From Adiantum capillus-veneris (lineage: Eukaryota; Streptophyta; Polypodiopsida; Polypodiales; Pteridaceae), in NCBI GenBank assembly GCA_014529385.2, contig CM043956.1, positions 87,657,721 to 87,721,720 on the forward strand: a stretch of DNA of 64,000 nucleotides. Reading direction: 5' to 3'. The translations under genes and the position numbers were made by a program. Numbering within the stretch: the stretch's first letter is position 1; each line of letters starts with the position of its first letter. The notes beneath the pieces were generated by a model that was not told where the DNA came from, did not search any database, and worked only from the letters and a program-made list of their open reading frames with translations. Shown here in pieces: positions 54,675 through 64,000 of the stretch.

Positions 54675-56281
54675 ATGGTGCGACGAAAAGAGTGGTCGTA
54701 TGTGGAAGAAAAAGAGAGAGGCAAAACAGTTTCTTTTGTGGAATGCAAACATTCTGGGCATAAGTGCCACGGCAAAGCAACTCGCATCAAAGAACATTTA
54801 TTCGGCACTAGTCCCAATGTGAAAGAATGTGGAGCACCACCTAACGACATATGGGTCCATTTTGTAGGGTATGTAAAGAGATGCAAACAGGCATGAATTC
54901 TTCCTAAGAGACAGAAGGGTATGACATGTGCATCATCTATCAACATAGAATAAGTGATTTTAGATCAAGAAGGCATGCGAGCTAACCAAGGACCTTCAAT
55001 GGGAACAACTTGAACACCTCAAAGTCCTTACACTTTTCCAAATGGTGCCATGGGAGGGATAAATGCAAGTCCTGGGACATCCAGCAGAGCCGGTACACCT
55101 GGGACTCTACAGGCAGCATTCACTCAATAGGACATGCTCGAATTGCATTTAAAGTTGACACAAGCCTTCATGGCTTGTGTAATCCCATTTAATGTCATAA
55201 GAAATACTATTTTCAAAGATGCCCTAATGTCAACTGCAAAAAAAGGATTCATCTATCCTAATTATAATAAAATGTGAACAGAGTATGTGGACAAAGTCAA
55301 GAGCAGCACGAAAGCGATTCTCACGCGAATAGTGCTTGACTTTGTTTCAGCGTTTGGCTGTACCATAGCCCTCGATGGATGGACCAGCTGTCAGAAAAAA
55401 CCATTGATTAATGTCATGGTAATTTGTCCCAAAGGTGCAACGTTTTTGGAGGCCATTGATACCTCATTGAAAGAGAAGACATTTCTCTACTTGACAAAGG
55501 TATATGAGCTAGCTATTGCTTGAATGGGTGGACCAAATAATGTGACAACTATTGTTACAGATAATGCTTCAAACTACAAAGGAGTAGGTTTAGCCATTAT
55601 GGAAAAGTACTCAGAAATTACATGGATTGGACGTGAAGCTCACACCCTATCTTTACTTCTAAAGGATATGGGCAGATTATCATTCATAAAACAGGTTCTT
55701 ATTGACGCCAATCACATAGTCAAGTTCATACAGGAACATCTGTTTACATATGCTTTATTTCGCTCCAAGTCTTCGAAAAAAGTACTTCAAATTTTTTGTG
55801 CCACACGGTTCCCTACATCATACTATGTTTTGAATAATCTCATTGAAGTGCTAGTGGCTCTTATAGAAAGTGTTGCAGATCGCCGTTGGGAGGCTTGGCT
55901 CAACAAGTATCCAAGCCATCGCAAAGTAGCTCAAAAATGTGTGTCCTTGGTGCAATCTCCTCTCTTTTGGCGGAACATTGACAAACTTGTTGGGGTTAGT
56001 AAACCCTATGTGGAACTACTAAGGGTTGTCGACATAGATAAGTTTATCATTGGTAAGGTTTATTGGATTGTGTCTGAGGCGTTGCGTCAAACCAAAGAAT
56101 ACAACCACTACAGTGCAAGAGAGAGATCATAGATTGTGCATCTTGTGAAAAAACGATGGGCTCAAATACGCACACCATTGCATGGTGCTGCATTTGTCTT
56201 GGATCCAAATTTCCAGATGAATGGACAAGCCTCCAACAAAAAAGGGGATGAGAAACTTTATAAACATTTGCTCGTAGTTGT
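54675..56281 (+). pseudogene. hAT-type transposase remnant (BED finger and DUF659), 3' end lost
   Basis: It starts MVRRKEWSYVEEKE, with a BED zinc-finger-like ECKHSGHKCHGKATRIKEHL. The DUF659 region follows: FVSAFGCTIALDGWTSCQKK, then VTTIVTDNASNYKGVG with the conserved TDNA motif, CATRFPTSYYVLNNLIEV and WAQIRTPLHGAAFVLDPNF. These features belong to plant hAT relatives, which cut and paste DNA and make 8-bp target duplications. Stops near 54895, 55275 and 55523 and frame changes break it. The C-terminal hAT dimerisation domain is missing: similarity ends at about 56281. No terminal inverted repeats were identified. Confidence 0.85.
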
Positions 56282-56749
56282 TGCCAGGCGACGATAACAT
56301 GGATGCATTCCAAGTCCGACACCAGCGTTGAAAGGACGGTATGTCCAAAGGACGTGCTTCTTCATTATATCATACACGAAAACTTGCTGGATGAAGTACA
56401 TGTCAACTTGATTATTGTTAGCTAGACTGCACTCCTTTTGGATGAAGTGTAGGAGCAACACACGCACGAGCCCTTTGTGTTGCAAATATGAGATTTTCAA
56501 TGGTGCTGTTGCCTTGGCATGACCTGACCTCTTGAACAATACATCTTTCACAAAAAAAGAGGGAGATTACTTGCGTACATCTTCCAATTTCATTGGTTTG
56601 CCCTCCAAACCTTCGGGCTCCGTGACCTCAACAAAGAATGAGGAGAGGTCTTGAGCCCCGTAACGCATGCTCTCTTCTCTGAGGATGCGTTGAGACTCTT
56701 TGTGATCGAGCTCACCGTCGACATTGGGAGGAGCATATGGGGATGCCAT
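56258..56749 (-). pseudogene. Unrecognised frame downstream of the kinase-like gene
   Basis: Two in-frame stretches (56749-56567 and 56551-56258) separated by one TAA read MASPYAPPNVDGELDHKESQ, then FFVKDVLFKRSGHAK and FIQQVFVYDIMKKHVLWTYR. It may be the 3' part of the kinase-like gene to its right, since strand and direction agree, or a separate gene. I do not recognise a domain. Confidence 0.35.
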
Positions 56750-57053
56750 TTCTGTTGAATCACGATAATAAATAATTAGATTAAAAAAATAGATACACAG
56801 TGATTAAAAAAATACAATCAATGGTACAATCAATAATAACATTCACACAATTTTGAAATTCACATCTCTCATCAATTTGACAACAACAATGTAATAAAAT
56901 AGCATGAAATTTCAAATCAATGGACATGAGACAAGACAAATCTGTATCATTGCAAAGTATAGACACGTTTTCAAATTACAAGGTATGATTTCAAATTTCA
57001 ATCATTGGATGGCCTCAAGCCTGCACTATTCTGGGAGTGTGTGACCAACACGC

Positions 57054-58395
57054 TTAATGCATTGTACATACTAAGGAGATCATGTGAAGACTTGCACTGG
57101 GTGGGATTGGTAGATACACAAGTGCGCAGGACTTCTTGAAATGTCTAAGGAAAGTGATATAATTAGTGTCATCATCCTTAGGTAAATATTTAAAGAGTTC
57201 TTGAATGTATTTACAAAGGGAGTAGATATCTTGGCTGCACGTGTAGACTGGAGGATTTGTCGATATACATTCGCGAGCCACCCATCAATATCGCTTGCTC
57301 CAGGCTTCCCTTGTTAATGGGAGAAGATCTGGAAACTTCGGAAATGTGTTCTCTATGGGGAACAAGGTTGCACTACCCCAATCACATACGCCTACATATA
57401 CTCCACCCCAACCAAAATGCAGCAAGATATTACTCCCATGAACATCATTGTGAGTGATGTTTTTTTGTGCAAAAAGATGAAAGTTCGGAGCAATCCATTA
57501 ATGATAGGCCATATATTCTTCTTGACGCCTTCAACGGTCCCCTCCGTGTCTCTGAAACCCTTGCTCATGGCCACATTCTTCCCCTCCTTTTGGAGTCTCT
57601 CTAGCCAGTGGTCGAGCTTTCCACCATTCCACATCTTGAAGATGAGGGTGGGCGCTTGCGCGGCGTGTCTTGCCAATCCCAAAGCAGCAATGATACCACT
57701 ATGAGTGATATTCGTAATTGTGGCCTCATGCAACACTATGTCATTGGCACTCTTGTGGCCACCACCCTTGATTAGCTTGCCAGCATAAAATTCATCTGTG
57801 AAGGTTTCATGGTTGACTTTCACCTTCGTGACTATGCCGTATCTACCTTCTCCAATGCTTGCCATTTGTGGAAATTCAATGCAAGCCATGCGCATGATGA
57901 CGAGGTTCCATGGGTCTAAACTTCCCATGTTGGTGGCATTGGATCATTGCTAGAGATTGGTACTTCCGAAGCGGCAGGCACTTTGGGTACATCCTTGGGC
58001 TCTTCTTCGATCCTTGGTCTTTTTCCGTGTTGCTTCATGCTTTTGTAGAGGACCTCTACTTCCTTCATGAGGTCTATGAAGCCAGAATTCCCTTTAATTT
58101 GGTTGACAAAAGTTTCTGCAACTCTCAAAACTTGCCCTATGATTCGACTCACGTCATGGCCCAACTGACCACCTATAAGGACTTCAATCCCACCTGAAGC
58201 ACCACAAAATTTTGCAACCAGTGCTGCATATGTAGCACTACATAACTCATCCAAAAATGATTTGTATGAGGAATCTTGCAAGACTTCTTGGAGGCAATCA
58301 CTTCGTAATCCATAAAGATGAGTGCATACGAATTCTTCGACATGTTTGCGCTCAAATTTTGTTATCTTGCCTATAGTACCCATGATGTACGTAGA
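57054..58395 (-). pseudogene. Protein-kinase-like gene, broken, with an N-terminal helical domain
   Basis: On the minus strand an exon begins after a TTTTGTTTTAG acceptor near 58400 and reads MGTIGKITKFERKHVEEFVC and GHDVSRIIGQVLRVAETFVN, a helical region with a basic PRIEEE tail. A stop overlaps the next frame (57928), which has the glycine loop IGEGRYGIVTKV, the lysine strand EFYAGKLIK and an insert with LDHWLERLQKEG. A shift in a run of T (plus strand, near 57465) precedes the catalytic loop THNDVHGSNILL, with the HxD....N pattern, and VCDWGSA, where DWG replaces DFG. A TGA near 57283 and further decay follow to 57054. HNDxHxxNILL with CDWG occurs in kinase families of algae and seed-free plants, as I recall. 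Substrate unknown. Confidence 0.75.
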
Positions 58396-58422
58396 ACCTA
58401 AAACAAAATAACAAAAAATCAA

Positions 58423-58949
58423 AACTTCTCATCAATATAAGTGACATGTAATACAACACATTATAGTCATTCTTTACAACACAACCTTTGGGCAATCACA
58501 CTAAACCCTAAACCCCAGGTCCACATGAATGTAATTTATGATTAATATATACAAGAACATGCACACAATTATGCATGATGTTAATTATGATTTTTCATAT
58601 CATAAAGAAATATGTTATGATTTTTCAAATCAAAAACCTCGCGTGTATGAGACATTACCAATAGGAATGTGATGAAGTCATACAAATATGCATTATTTTA
58701 TAAATTACAAAGAATAATGTAAAATATGATGTCACATGTGTATCCTTCTCATTGTAAGGATCTAAGCAAGTCCTAAGCACCAGACGCAGGGGTTTTGTTT
58801 CCGTTGTAAGAGCACAGGATAAATATTCAATCCAAACGACGAGAAAAATCACGCTATAAAAATCAGTAGCTCATCAGATAATGGTTTTTTTTTCACAAAT
58901 CATGTCTGAGAGAAACTCCTCCCATTGTAAGAACCGAAGATCGTGACAC
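58423..58949. other. AT-rich gap with no recognisable gene
   Basis: Upstream (intron or promoter side) of the kinase-like gene. I see nothing beyond AT-rich sequence and a chance CCCTAAACCCTAAACCCC-like stretch near 58500. Confidence 0.5.
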
Positions 58950-59149
58950 TGTTAAGAAATTTACGGTCTTGCCAGGAAAGCACTGGGCTTATGGTTGTGA
59001 GAGTTTGTGAGAGAACTCCAAAAAACTATATGAAGGAGTTAAACCATAGATTCCATGAAGACTAGGGTTTGGAAAGAAGTGCAATCAAAGAAGTCCCACT
59101 TTTTCTCTCTTGCACTCACACACACAAAGAAAGAACACAAAATAGAGTG

Positions 59150-59362
59150 TCAAAACAACACAAAGATGAAAACATCAAGGCTATGGTCATATCTTATCAT
59201 GGGTAATATGAAAGGGTTAATAGATGAGTTAATAGCATTCAATCTTGGCTGACCAAATAGGCTACAAATTGTTCTTTGGAATTGTAGTTTTGTGCTTACG
59301 ATAATATATATATTTTTTCTAGTGATTGGGATTAATTGTGTGTAGAAATCCTCTTGGTTCAT
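59150..59362 (-). CDS. Small leader protein 2, copy in the truncated LTR (70 residues)
   Basis: The frame is open and nearly the same as 62338-62550, with TKLQFQRTICSLFG and NPFILPMIRYDHSLDV. The upstream partner frame (59359-59577) has lost its start codon (ATG to ATT). Confidence 0.55.
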   Translation of the reverse strand: MNQEDFYTQLIPITRKNIYIIVSTKLQFQRTICSLFGQPRLNAINSSINPFILPMIRYDHSLDVFIFVLF

Positions 59363-59577
59363 AGCAAGATAACTACGCTTACGTCAAAAGAAAAGTTATA
59401 GTCTATGAGAGGTAGTATAATGGGATTCGGTGATAGAAGTATTTCATTGAGCCTTTCTGGGCCAAAGAGAAACACTATACGTTGTTGAAAGTGTATTTTA
59501 CGGCTAGTCCATAGGTTAATTCTAATAGATCGTACAAAGTGAAATCGATAGAAATTATCATTATGTGGATTATTAAT
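59359..59577 (-). pseudogene. Small leader protein 1, copy in the truncated LTR, start codon lost
   Basis: It matches 62547-62765 base for base at most positions, but the initiator ATG is ATT. The stop still overlaps the next start as ATGA. Confidence 0.6.
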
Positions 59578-59946
59578 CTAGGATAAATCTATGTGTAAAA
59601 TGTAGATATGAGAGAAGAGAAGGGAAGAGAAGAGAAGAGAGTTCCCCTCCCAAGCCCTATTCTTGCCCGTAGGCAATACGGATACTGCGGGGAGAGATGT
59701 ACCTGTAGCAAGGAGAACCTAAAATTTGTAGAGAGGATGAATTACTAAGAGTGAGAGATATAGGTTTGGTTAAGGAGACGAGATTAGACATATATACATG
59801 TTGGAATAGAGATGGAAAAGAAAACAACAAGAAATCAAGAAAATATCAATGTAGAACACATCTTACTTGACAAACTCTTTGGCACCATTATTGATGTAGA
59901 GAGAAGAAGAAGAGTGGATAATTCCACTTTTATTGATACACCAAGT

Positions 59947-62089
59947 AACTCAAAAACTTGTATTGTACTAAGCATTGAGATTCTCCGCATCTTTTAAATC
60001 CTCTCGAATCAGAAGGAATTGTTATATACATCTGTCTCCAAAACATCTGTAACAAATCTCCATTATGCGCAAAATCTTCATGACGAAGAGACATAAGTTC
60101 CTCGTCCTCCTCTTCAAAAAACACTTCCAGGCTTCCTCTAATATACTCAAAATATTTTTGAAACTGCACTTTAACCTTCTCACCAACCTCTAAATCCATA
60201 TGTACCTCTTTCGCATAGAAGTCTGAGTCTCCATCTTCATTCTCAAAAGAATCCTCTAGATAGCCTTTCTCAACATCAAGAGAAACCTCAAAAATATGCA
60301 TGGTAAACCTCTCATCAATTCTCTCACCTTTTACCAAATACCTCTCCATCTTTACATCATAAAACTTTGCATACCTCTCAAATATGGTGTCTAATTCCCT
60401 TTCCAAATCATCCTGGTAGGTATGCTCCCGGTCACTTGTAACCGACTACTCAAAAACCTCCTTGGAGTTAGTCTCTGACACAATATCTTCGCTCTGGTGT
60501 TAGCATAGAGCGAGCATCCTCTTCTTGCTTCAAGGCATCACCATGTATACCCTTCCTATCCATAGCAGATAGATGCTCACAAACCTGCTTGCATTTTATA
60601 CCCTGTGACACAAGACCTAAATCCCTTTTATGCCTCAGATATTGTTTGCATACCTCCACGCAACCGAAATTCTTAGAACCCTATATAGTATGCACTTTAT
60701 GGCAAGCATATTTATTTGCATCTTCACACAGATCAGAAATATCACCCCAATCACAGACCATATCCGAAGAGGTTTCTTGCTCTTCTACTCTATCCTCTGA
60801 TGTCACTTCAACCTATATAGCATTCCCAAACACTTCTCTATCTTTGATTTGTGAATCTTGAAGATTCATAGCTTCATCCGCAAAACCACAATCCTAATGC
60901 AAAGAATTTGCATCTATCATTCCTTCCTCTACCATGGAATTGTGAAAGCTTGCTGCATCTAGCTCTAAATAAGGCACAATTTCTTGAGTCATCTGCATCA
61001 CATCTGGTACCCCATATATACAAGACATACATATTACTCTGTCAATGCACTCCTCTTTTTCCACCTCGTCTAGCTGAGGTACTTCACAATCTGCAATGAT
61101 ACTAGCAGAGCTATACTCACAAAGGAAGAGATTTTCAGTCACCCCCTCTAAATTAGCACTTTTGCAGTTATGCATATCCATTTGGGTAGTACCACATGCA
61201 TCAAACTCTCATAGGAAAGCATTGATAATGACTTCTTTATCCTGGTATATGTCTTCAGCATAGGCATCTGGCTCTTCTAAACTTGGTAAAAGTTCTTGGA
61301 TCTGCTCAAAAGTAGATTGTAGCACATCACTAATATAGCCATCTTCCACCTGTTTTCCCTTCACATCCTCTGTCAAACCATAGCATCCTCATCCTTGTAT
61401 ATACACTCATGTGCATCTTCAAACGAATCAAAAGGAGCGTCCAAATCATCTATCATAGCCGACGAGTTTGCATCATCCTCTAAGTCGCTTTGAGCCGTTT
61501 CAGGCGCTTGGATAGCATCATGAGAGTCATTATCTTGAGATATGAAGGTTACAAGACCCAAACGTGCATAAATAGCTTCAACTATGTCTGCTTCATCTGC
61601 ATACAATAAATCTGCATCTTGCAAAAGATATGCATCTATTACTGCTTCTAAATTAGCCTGTATGGATGTGTTGACACTTGCATGGCTTACATGAGACACC
61701 AACTCTAGGTAGTCACAACCACTTCCACTCTGCTCCATCTCTTGGTCTTGATGTTCCAAGCATATCTTTGTTATAGCTGTAGAAAACTCACCCCAGTTGC
61801 TTGCATATACACTTGCATAGTCTTGAACTTGGTACTTGAAATCATCACTCACAAGTTCAACAAATGCTGCAATCATCCGAGCTTCTGGAATTTCTTGAAG
61901 CCTCATCTCTGTCACATAGCACTCAAGATATCCTTCTGGATCATAGCCTTCGAATATATTGAGCTCATTATATACGGATTGCCTAGCGCTTTCAATCGCT
62001 TTTTGAATCCGGTCTTCTTCTTCAAGCCATTTGCATCTGTCTGCAAGCTCTTTCATTTCAGCATATAGCTGCTCCACTTTGCTAGCCAT
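59947..62089 (-). pseudogene. Gag-like protein with long acidic tail
   Basis: The minus strand starts MASKVEQLYAEMKELADRCK at 62089. The gag core follows: NIFEGYDPEGYLECYVTEMR, ARMIAAFVELVSDDFKYQVQ, NWGEFSTAITKICL. From about residue 125 it becomes strongly acidic (QDADLLYADEADIVEAIYAR). Similar acidic pieces continue in other frames at 61181-60894, 60659-60468 and 60406-59930, indicating frameshifts near 61370, 60890 and 60440. No zinc knuckle or protease is seen. It could supply particle protein if intact. The long acidic tail is unusual for gag. Confidence 0.7.
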
Positions 62090-62112
62090 CTTTACATACT
62101 CTCACCCCGGCT

Positions 62113-62132
62113 TGTTCACGTCGGGTTCACCA
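62113..62132 (-). other. Primer-binding site of the gag-only element
   Basis: On the minus strand TGGTGAACCCGACGTGAACA lies six bases after the LTR end at 62139. Its complement ends in CCA like a tRNA 3' end; I cannot name the tRNA. Confidence 0.65.
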
Positions 62133-62337
62133 AAAATGTGTCGAGAAATTTGTGGTCTTGCCAGGAAAGCACCAGGCTTATGGCTGTGAGAGTTTGTGAG
62201 AGAACTCCAAAAACTATATGAAGGAGTTAAACCATAGATGCCATGAAGACTAGGGTTTGGAAAGAAGTGCAATCAAAGAAGTCACACTTTTTCTCTCTTG
62301 TACTCACACACACAAATAAAGAACACAAAAGAGAGTG

Positions 62338-62550
62338 TCAAAACAACACAAAGATGAAAACATCAAGGCTATGGTCATATCTTATCATGGGTAATATGAA
62401 AGGGTTAATAGATGAGTTAATGGCATTCAATCTTGGCTGACCAAATAGGCTACAAATTGTTCTTTGGAATTGTAGTTTTGTGCTTACCATAATATATATA
62501 TTTTGTCTAGTGATTGGGATTAATTGTGTGTAGAAATCCTCTTGGTTCAT
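62338..62550 (-). CDS. Small leader protein 2 (70 residues) of the gag-only element
   Basis: It starts MNQEDFYTQLIPITRQ and ends VFIFVLF, with TKLQFQRTICSLFG and NPFILPMIRYDHSLDV. Against 28829-29041 it has the same length without gaps: 45 of 70 residues are identical, and 31 of the 56 changed codons are silent. Its start overlaps the stop of the frame before it as ATGA. It lies inside the LTR, about 200 bases before the LTR end, so it would be in the transcript leader ahead of gag. Function unknown. Confidence 0.7.
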   Translation of the reverse strand: MNQEDFYTQLIPITRQNIYIMVSTKLQFQRTICSLFGQPRLNAINSSINPFILPMIRYDHSLDVFIFVLF

Positions 62551-62765
62551 AGCAAGATAACTACGCTTACGTCAAAAGAAAAGTTATAGTCTATGAGAGG
62601 TAGTATAATGGGATTCCGTGATAGAAGTATTTCATTGAGCCTTTCTGGGCCAAAGAGAAACACTATACGTTGTTGAAAGTATATTTTACGTCTAGTCCAT
62701 ACGTTAATTCTAATAGATCGTACAGAGTGAAAGCGATAGAAATTATCATTATGTGGATTATTCAT
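62547..62765 (-). CDS. Small leader protein 1 (72 residues) of the gag-only element
   Basis: It starts MNNPHNDNFYRFHSVR and contains RKIYFQQRIVFLFGPERL and NPIILPLIDYNFSFDV. It matches 28589-28807 over all 72 codons (38 identical residues). The order relative to small protein 2 is reversed compared with the Tat-like element: here protein 1 comes first and overlaps protein 2 by four bases. Shared core of all four frames: FQ.R......G..R...I..S.NP.ILP.I.Y..S.DV. Confidence 0.7.
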   Translation of the reverse strand: MNNPHNDNFYRFHSVRSIRINVWTRRKIYFQQRIVFLFGPERLNEILLSRNPIILPLIDYNFSFDVSVVILL

Positions 62766-64000
62766 CTAGGATAAATCTAGTATGTGTAAAATGTAGATAT
62801 GAGAGAAGAGAAGGGAAGAGAAGAGAAGAGAGTTTCCCTCCCAAGCCCTATTCTTGCCCGTAGGCAATAAGGATACTGCGGGGAGAGATGTGCCTGTAGT
62901 AAGGAGAACCTAAAATTTGTAGAGAGGATGAATTACTAAGAGTGAGAGATATAGGTTTGGTTAAGGAGATGAGATTAGACATATATACATGTTGGAATAG
63001 AGATGAAAAAGAAAACAACAAGAAAGCAAGAAAATATCAATGTAGAACACATCTTACTTGACAAACTCTTTGGCACCACTATTGATGGAGAGAGAAGAAG
63101 AAGAGTGGATAATTCCACTTTTATTGATACACCAAGTGCAAGACCTTCTTTGATTAGAGTTGATCTTCCAAGGTTAGCTTGTTGCAAGAATGGCTAGTCT
63201 TCTTCTAGGAGAAAGTGTAGGCTTAGGCTTATGTTAATGACTAAGTACAATTTGGCATTACTACTCCCTCCCTCATGAGTTGCTCTCATCAATGGCTTGA
63301 ATGCTTGAGTTCTTTTCAAGGAAGAAGAGGTCCCCTTTTATAGGTGAAGGGAACCCACAAGGGTTTACACAAGAAGAGAAGAGCTAGTGTGAGCAAAAAC
63401 TGGAAAAGTTGGAAATGTGGTGTCCCTACATGATGTGGGCAGACTGGGGTCCAGTATTTTGATCATATCGCCTCAACAGTGGCTTCAAATAAAAAAGTAA
63501 AAATATGAGAAAAAACTTCAGCTCATTACCTACGACTTCCTTTTTATATGCATTTTCCAATTCGAATTGGAACTTTGTGTAAAAAAATCATCAAAATAGG
63601 GTCCATTTCTGGCAGCAAAAGCCTCTCTTTGGTCCCCTTAGCTTAGACTTTCATTTGATTCCAAAGGACACCTCATGCCATATGAAAGCATGACATTGCT
63701 CCTTGAAAAAATTTTGTAATCATGCTTGCAATAATGCATTAAAATAAGTGTATCTTTGAAATCATGCCACCTAGTGTTCCACTAGGATTTGATTCCCTCC
63801 TAGTAGCTATTTAAAAAGAAATATAAGAAAAATATGAAAAATACATAGAATATATATATATTGAAGTTTACCCTAGATATAGGATCTAGCTAGGGTGTGA
63901 GATGATAATGAGATAGTAGAAATAAATAATCAATGCTTTTTGCCCCAAGTTAAAGAGGTGGAGCTATTGACGCTTTTCCCTTAGTATTTTCTGTGAGATA

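Larger units (their letters stand above)
58950..59946 (-). repeat. Truncated 3' LTR of the gag-only element
   Basis: It matches 62139-63137 closely, ending at a shared CCAAGT, after which it joins gag-region sequence directly. No polypurine tract is present at the junction, which supports an internal deletion that removed pol, the tract and the start of this LTR. Confidence 0.8.
58950..64000 (-). mobile_element. Gag-only LTR element; 5' LTR runs off the window, 3' LTR truncated
   Basis: Direct repeats 58950-59946 and 62139-63137 (about 1 kb, both starting TGTyrAGAAATTT on the plus strand) flank a minus-strand gag region. The right copy continues as LTR-like sequence to the end of the window, so the left copy is only the terminal part of a longer LTR. 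A primer-binding site lies at 62113-62132. The internal region is just 2.2 kb and has no protease, RT or integrase. Both LTR copies carry the small leader protein pair. Confidence 0.75.
62139..64000 (-). repeat. 5' LTR of the gag-only element, continuing beyond the window
   Basis: The LTR ends TTTCTCGACA on the minus strand at 62139. The part 62139-63137 is repeated at 58950-59946. From 63138 to 64000 there is no gene; the text near 63420-63500 (GGGCAGACTGGGGTCCAG and AATCATATC-like) resembles the LTR of the Tat-like element near 30730 and 39250, which supports calling it LTR. Confidence 0.65.

Noticed and set aside
58495-58520. Telomere-like CCCTAAACCC
   Set aside because: Only about two units; too short to mean anything.

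Overview
The window looks like nuclear DNA of a land plant with a large, repeat-packed genome. The evidence is Ty3/gypsy elements of several lineages (one with the two RNase H domains typical of the plant Tat lineage), Ty1/copia gag with the TGGTATCAGAGC primer-binding site, a plant-type LINE, a BED/DUF659 hAT transposase, and GT..AG introns. A kinase remnant with a DWG metal-binding motif makes a fern or other seed-free plant plausible, but I cannot prove that. No intact host gene is visible, and nearly every coding region carries stops or frameshifts.

Layout. 1-11970: a plus-strand Ty3/gypsy-type element with gag-protease, no visible polymerase, a second long coiled-coil reading frame, and many copies of a perfect 24-bp palindrome. 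It appears to have inserted into the leader of a second, oppositely oriented copy of its own family (11971-13140). 13141-18510: remnants of a chromovirus, a copia element and a minus-strand Ty3 pol. 19350-27229: a large inverted repeat whose arms each carry part of an unidentified multi-exon gene. Its left arm is interrupted by a 2.1-kb solo LTR, and its centre is a foldback array of hairpins. 27425-40263: a composite minus-strand Tat-like element with three LTRs and two internal regions (one deleted), inserted into an exon of that gene. 40264-52840: a second large inverted repeat holding a LINE, interrupted in one arm by a 5-kb LTR element with 141-143-bp LTRs. 53.3-54.6 kb: AT-rich DNA with a minisatellite. 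54.7-58.4 kb: a broken hAT transposase facing a broken kinase-like gene. 58950-64000: a minus-strand gag-only LTR element whose 5' LTR runs off the window.

The two inverted repeats make the history readable. Three LTR insertions (solo LTR, composite Tat element, 5-kb element) each have an empty-site counterpart in an opposite arm, so their boundaries and target duplications can be checked inside the window.

The most interesting signals are two. (1) A tandem pair of about 70-residue reading frames lies in the leaders of two different LTR elements, ahead of gag. The two families differ mostly at synonymous sites, which points to a real, selected and to me unrecognised small protein family. (2) The 24-bp palindrome is kept perfect in six of eight full-length sites, while the surrounding ~286-bp tandem units have drifted far apart.
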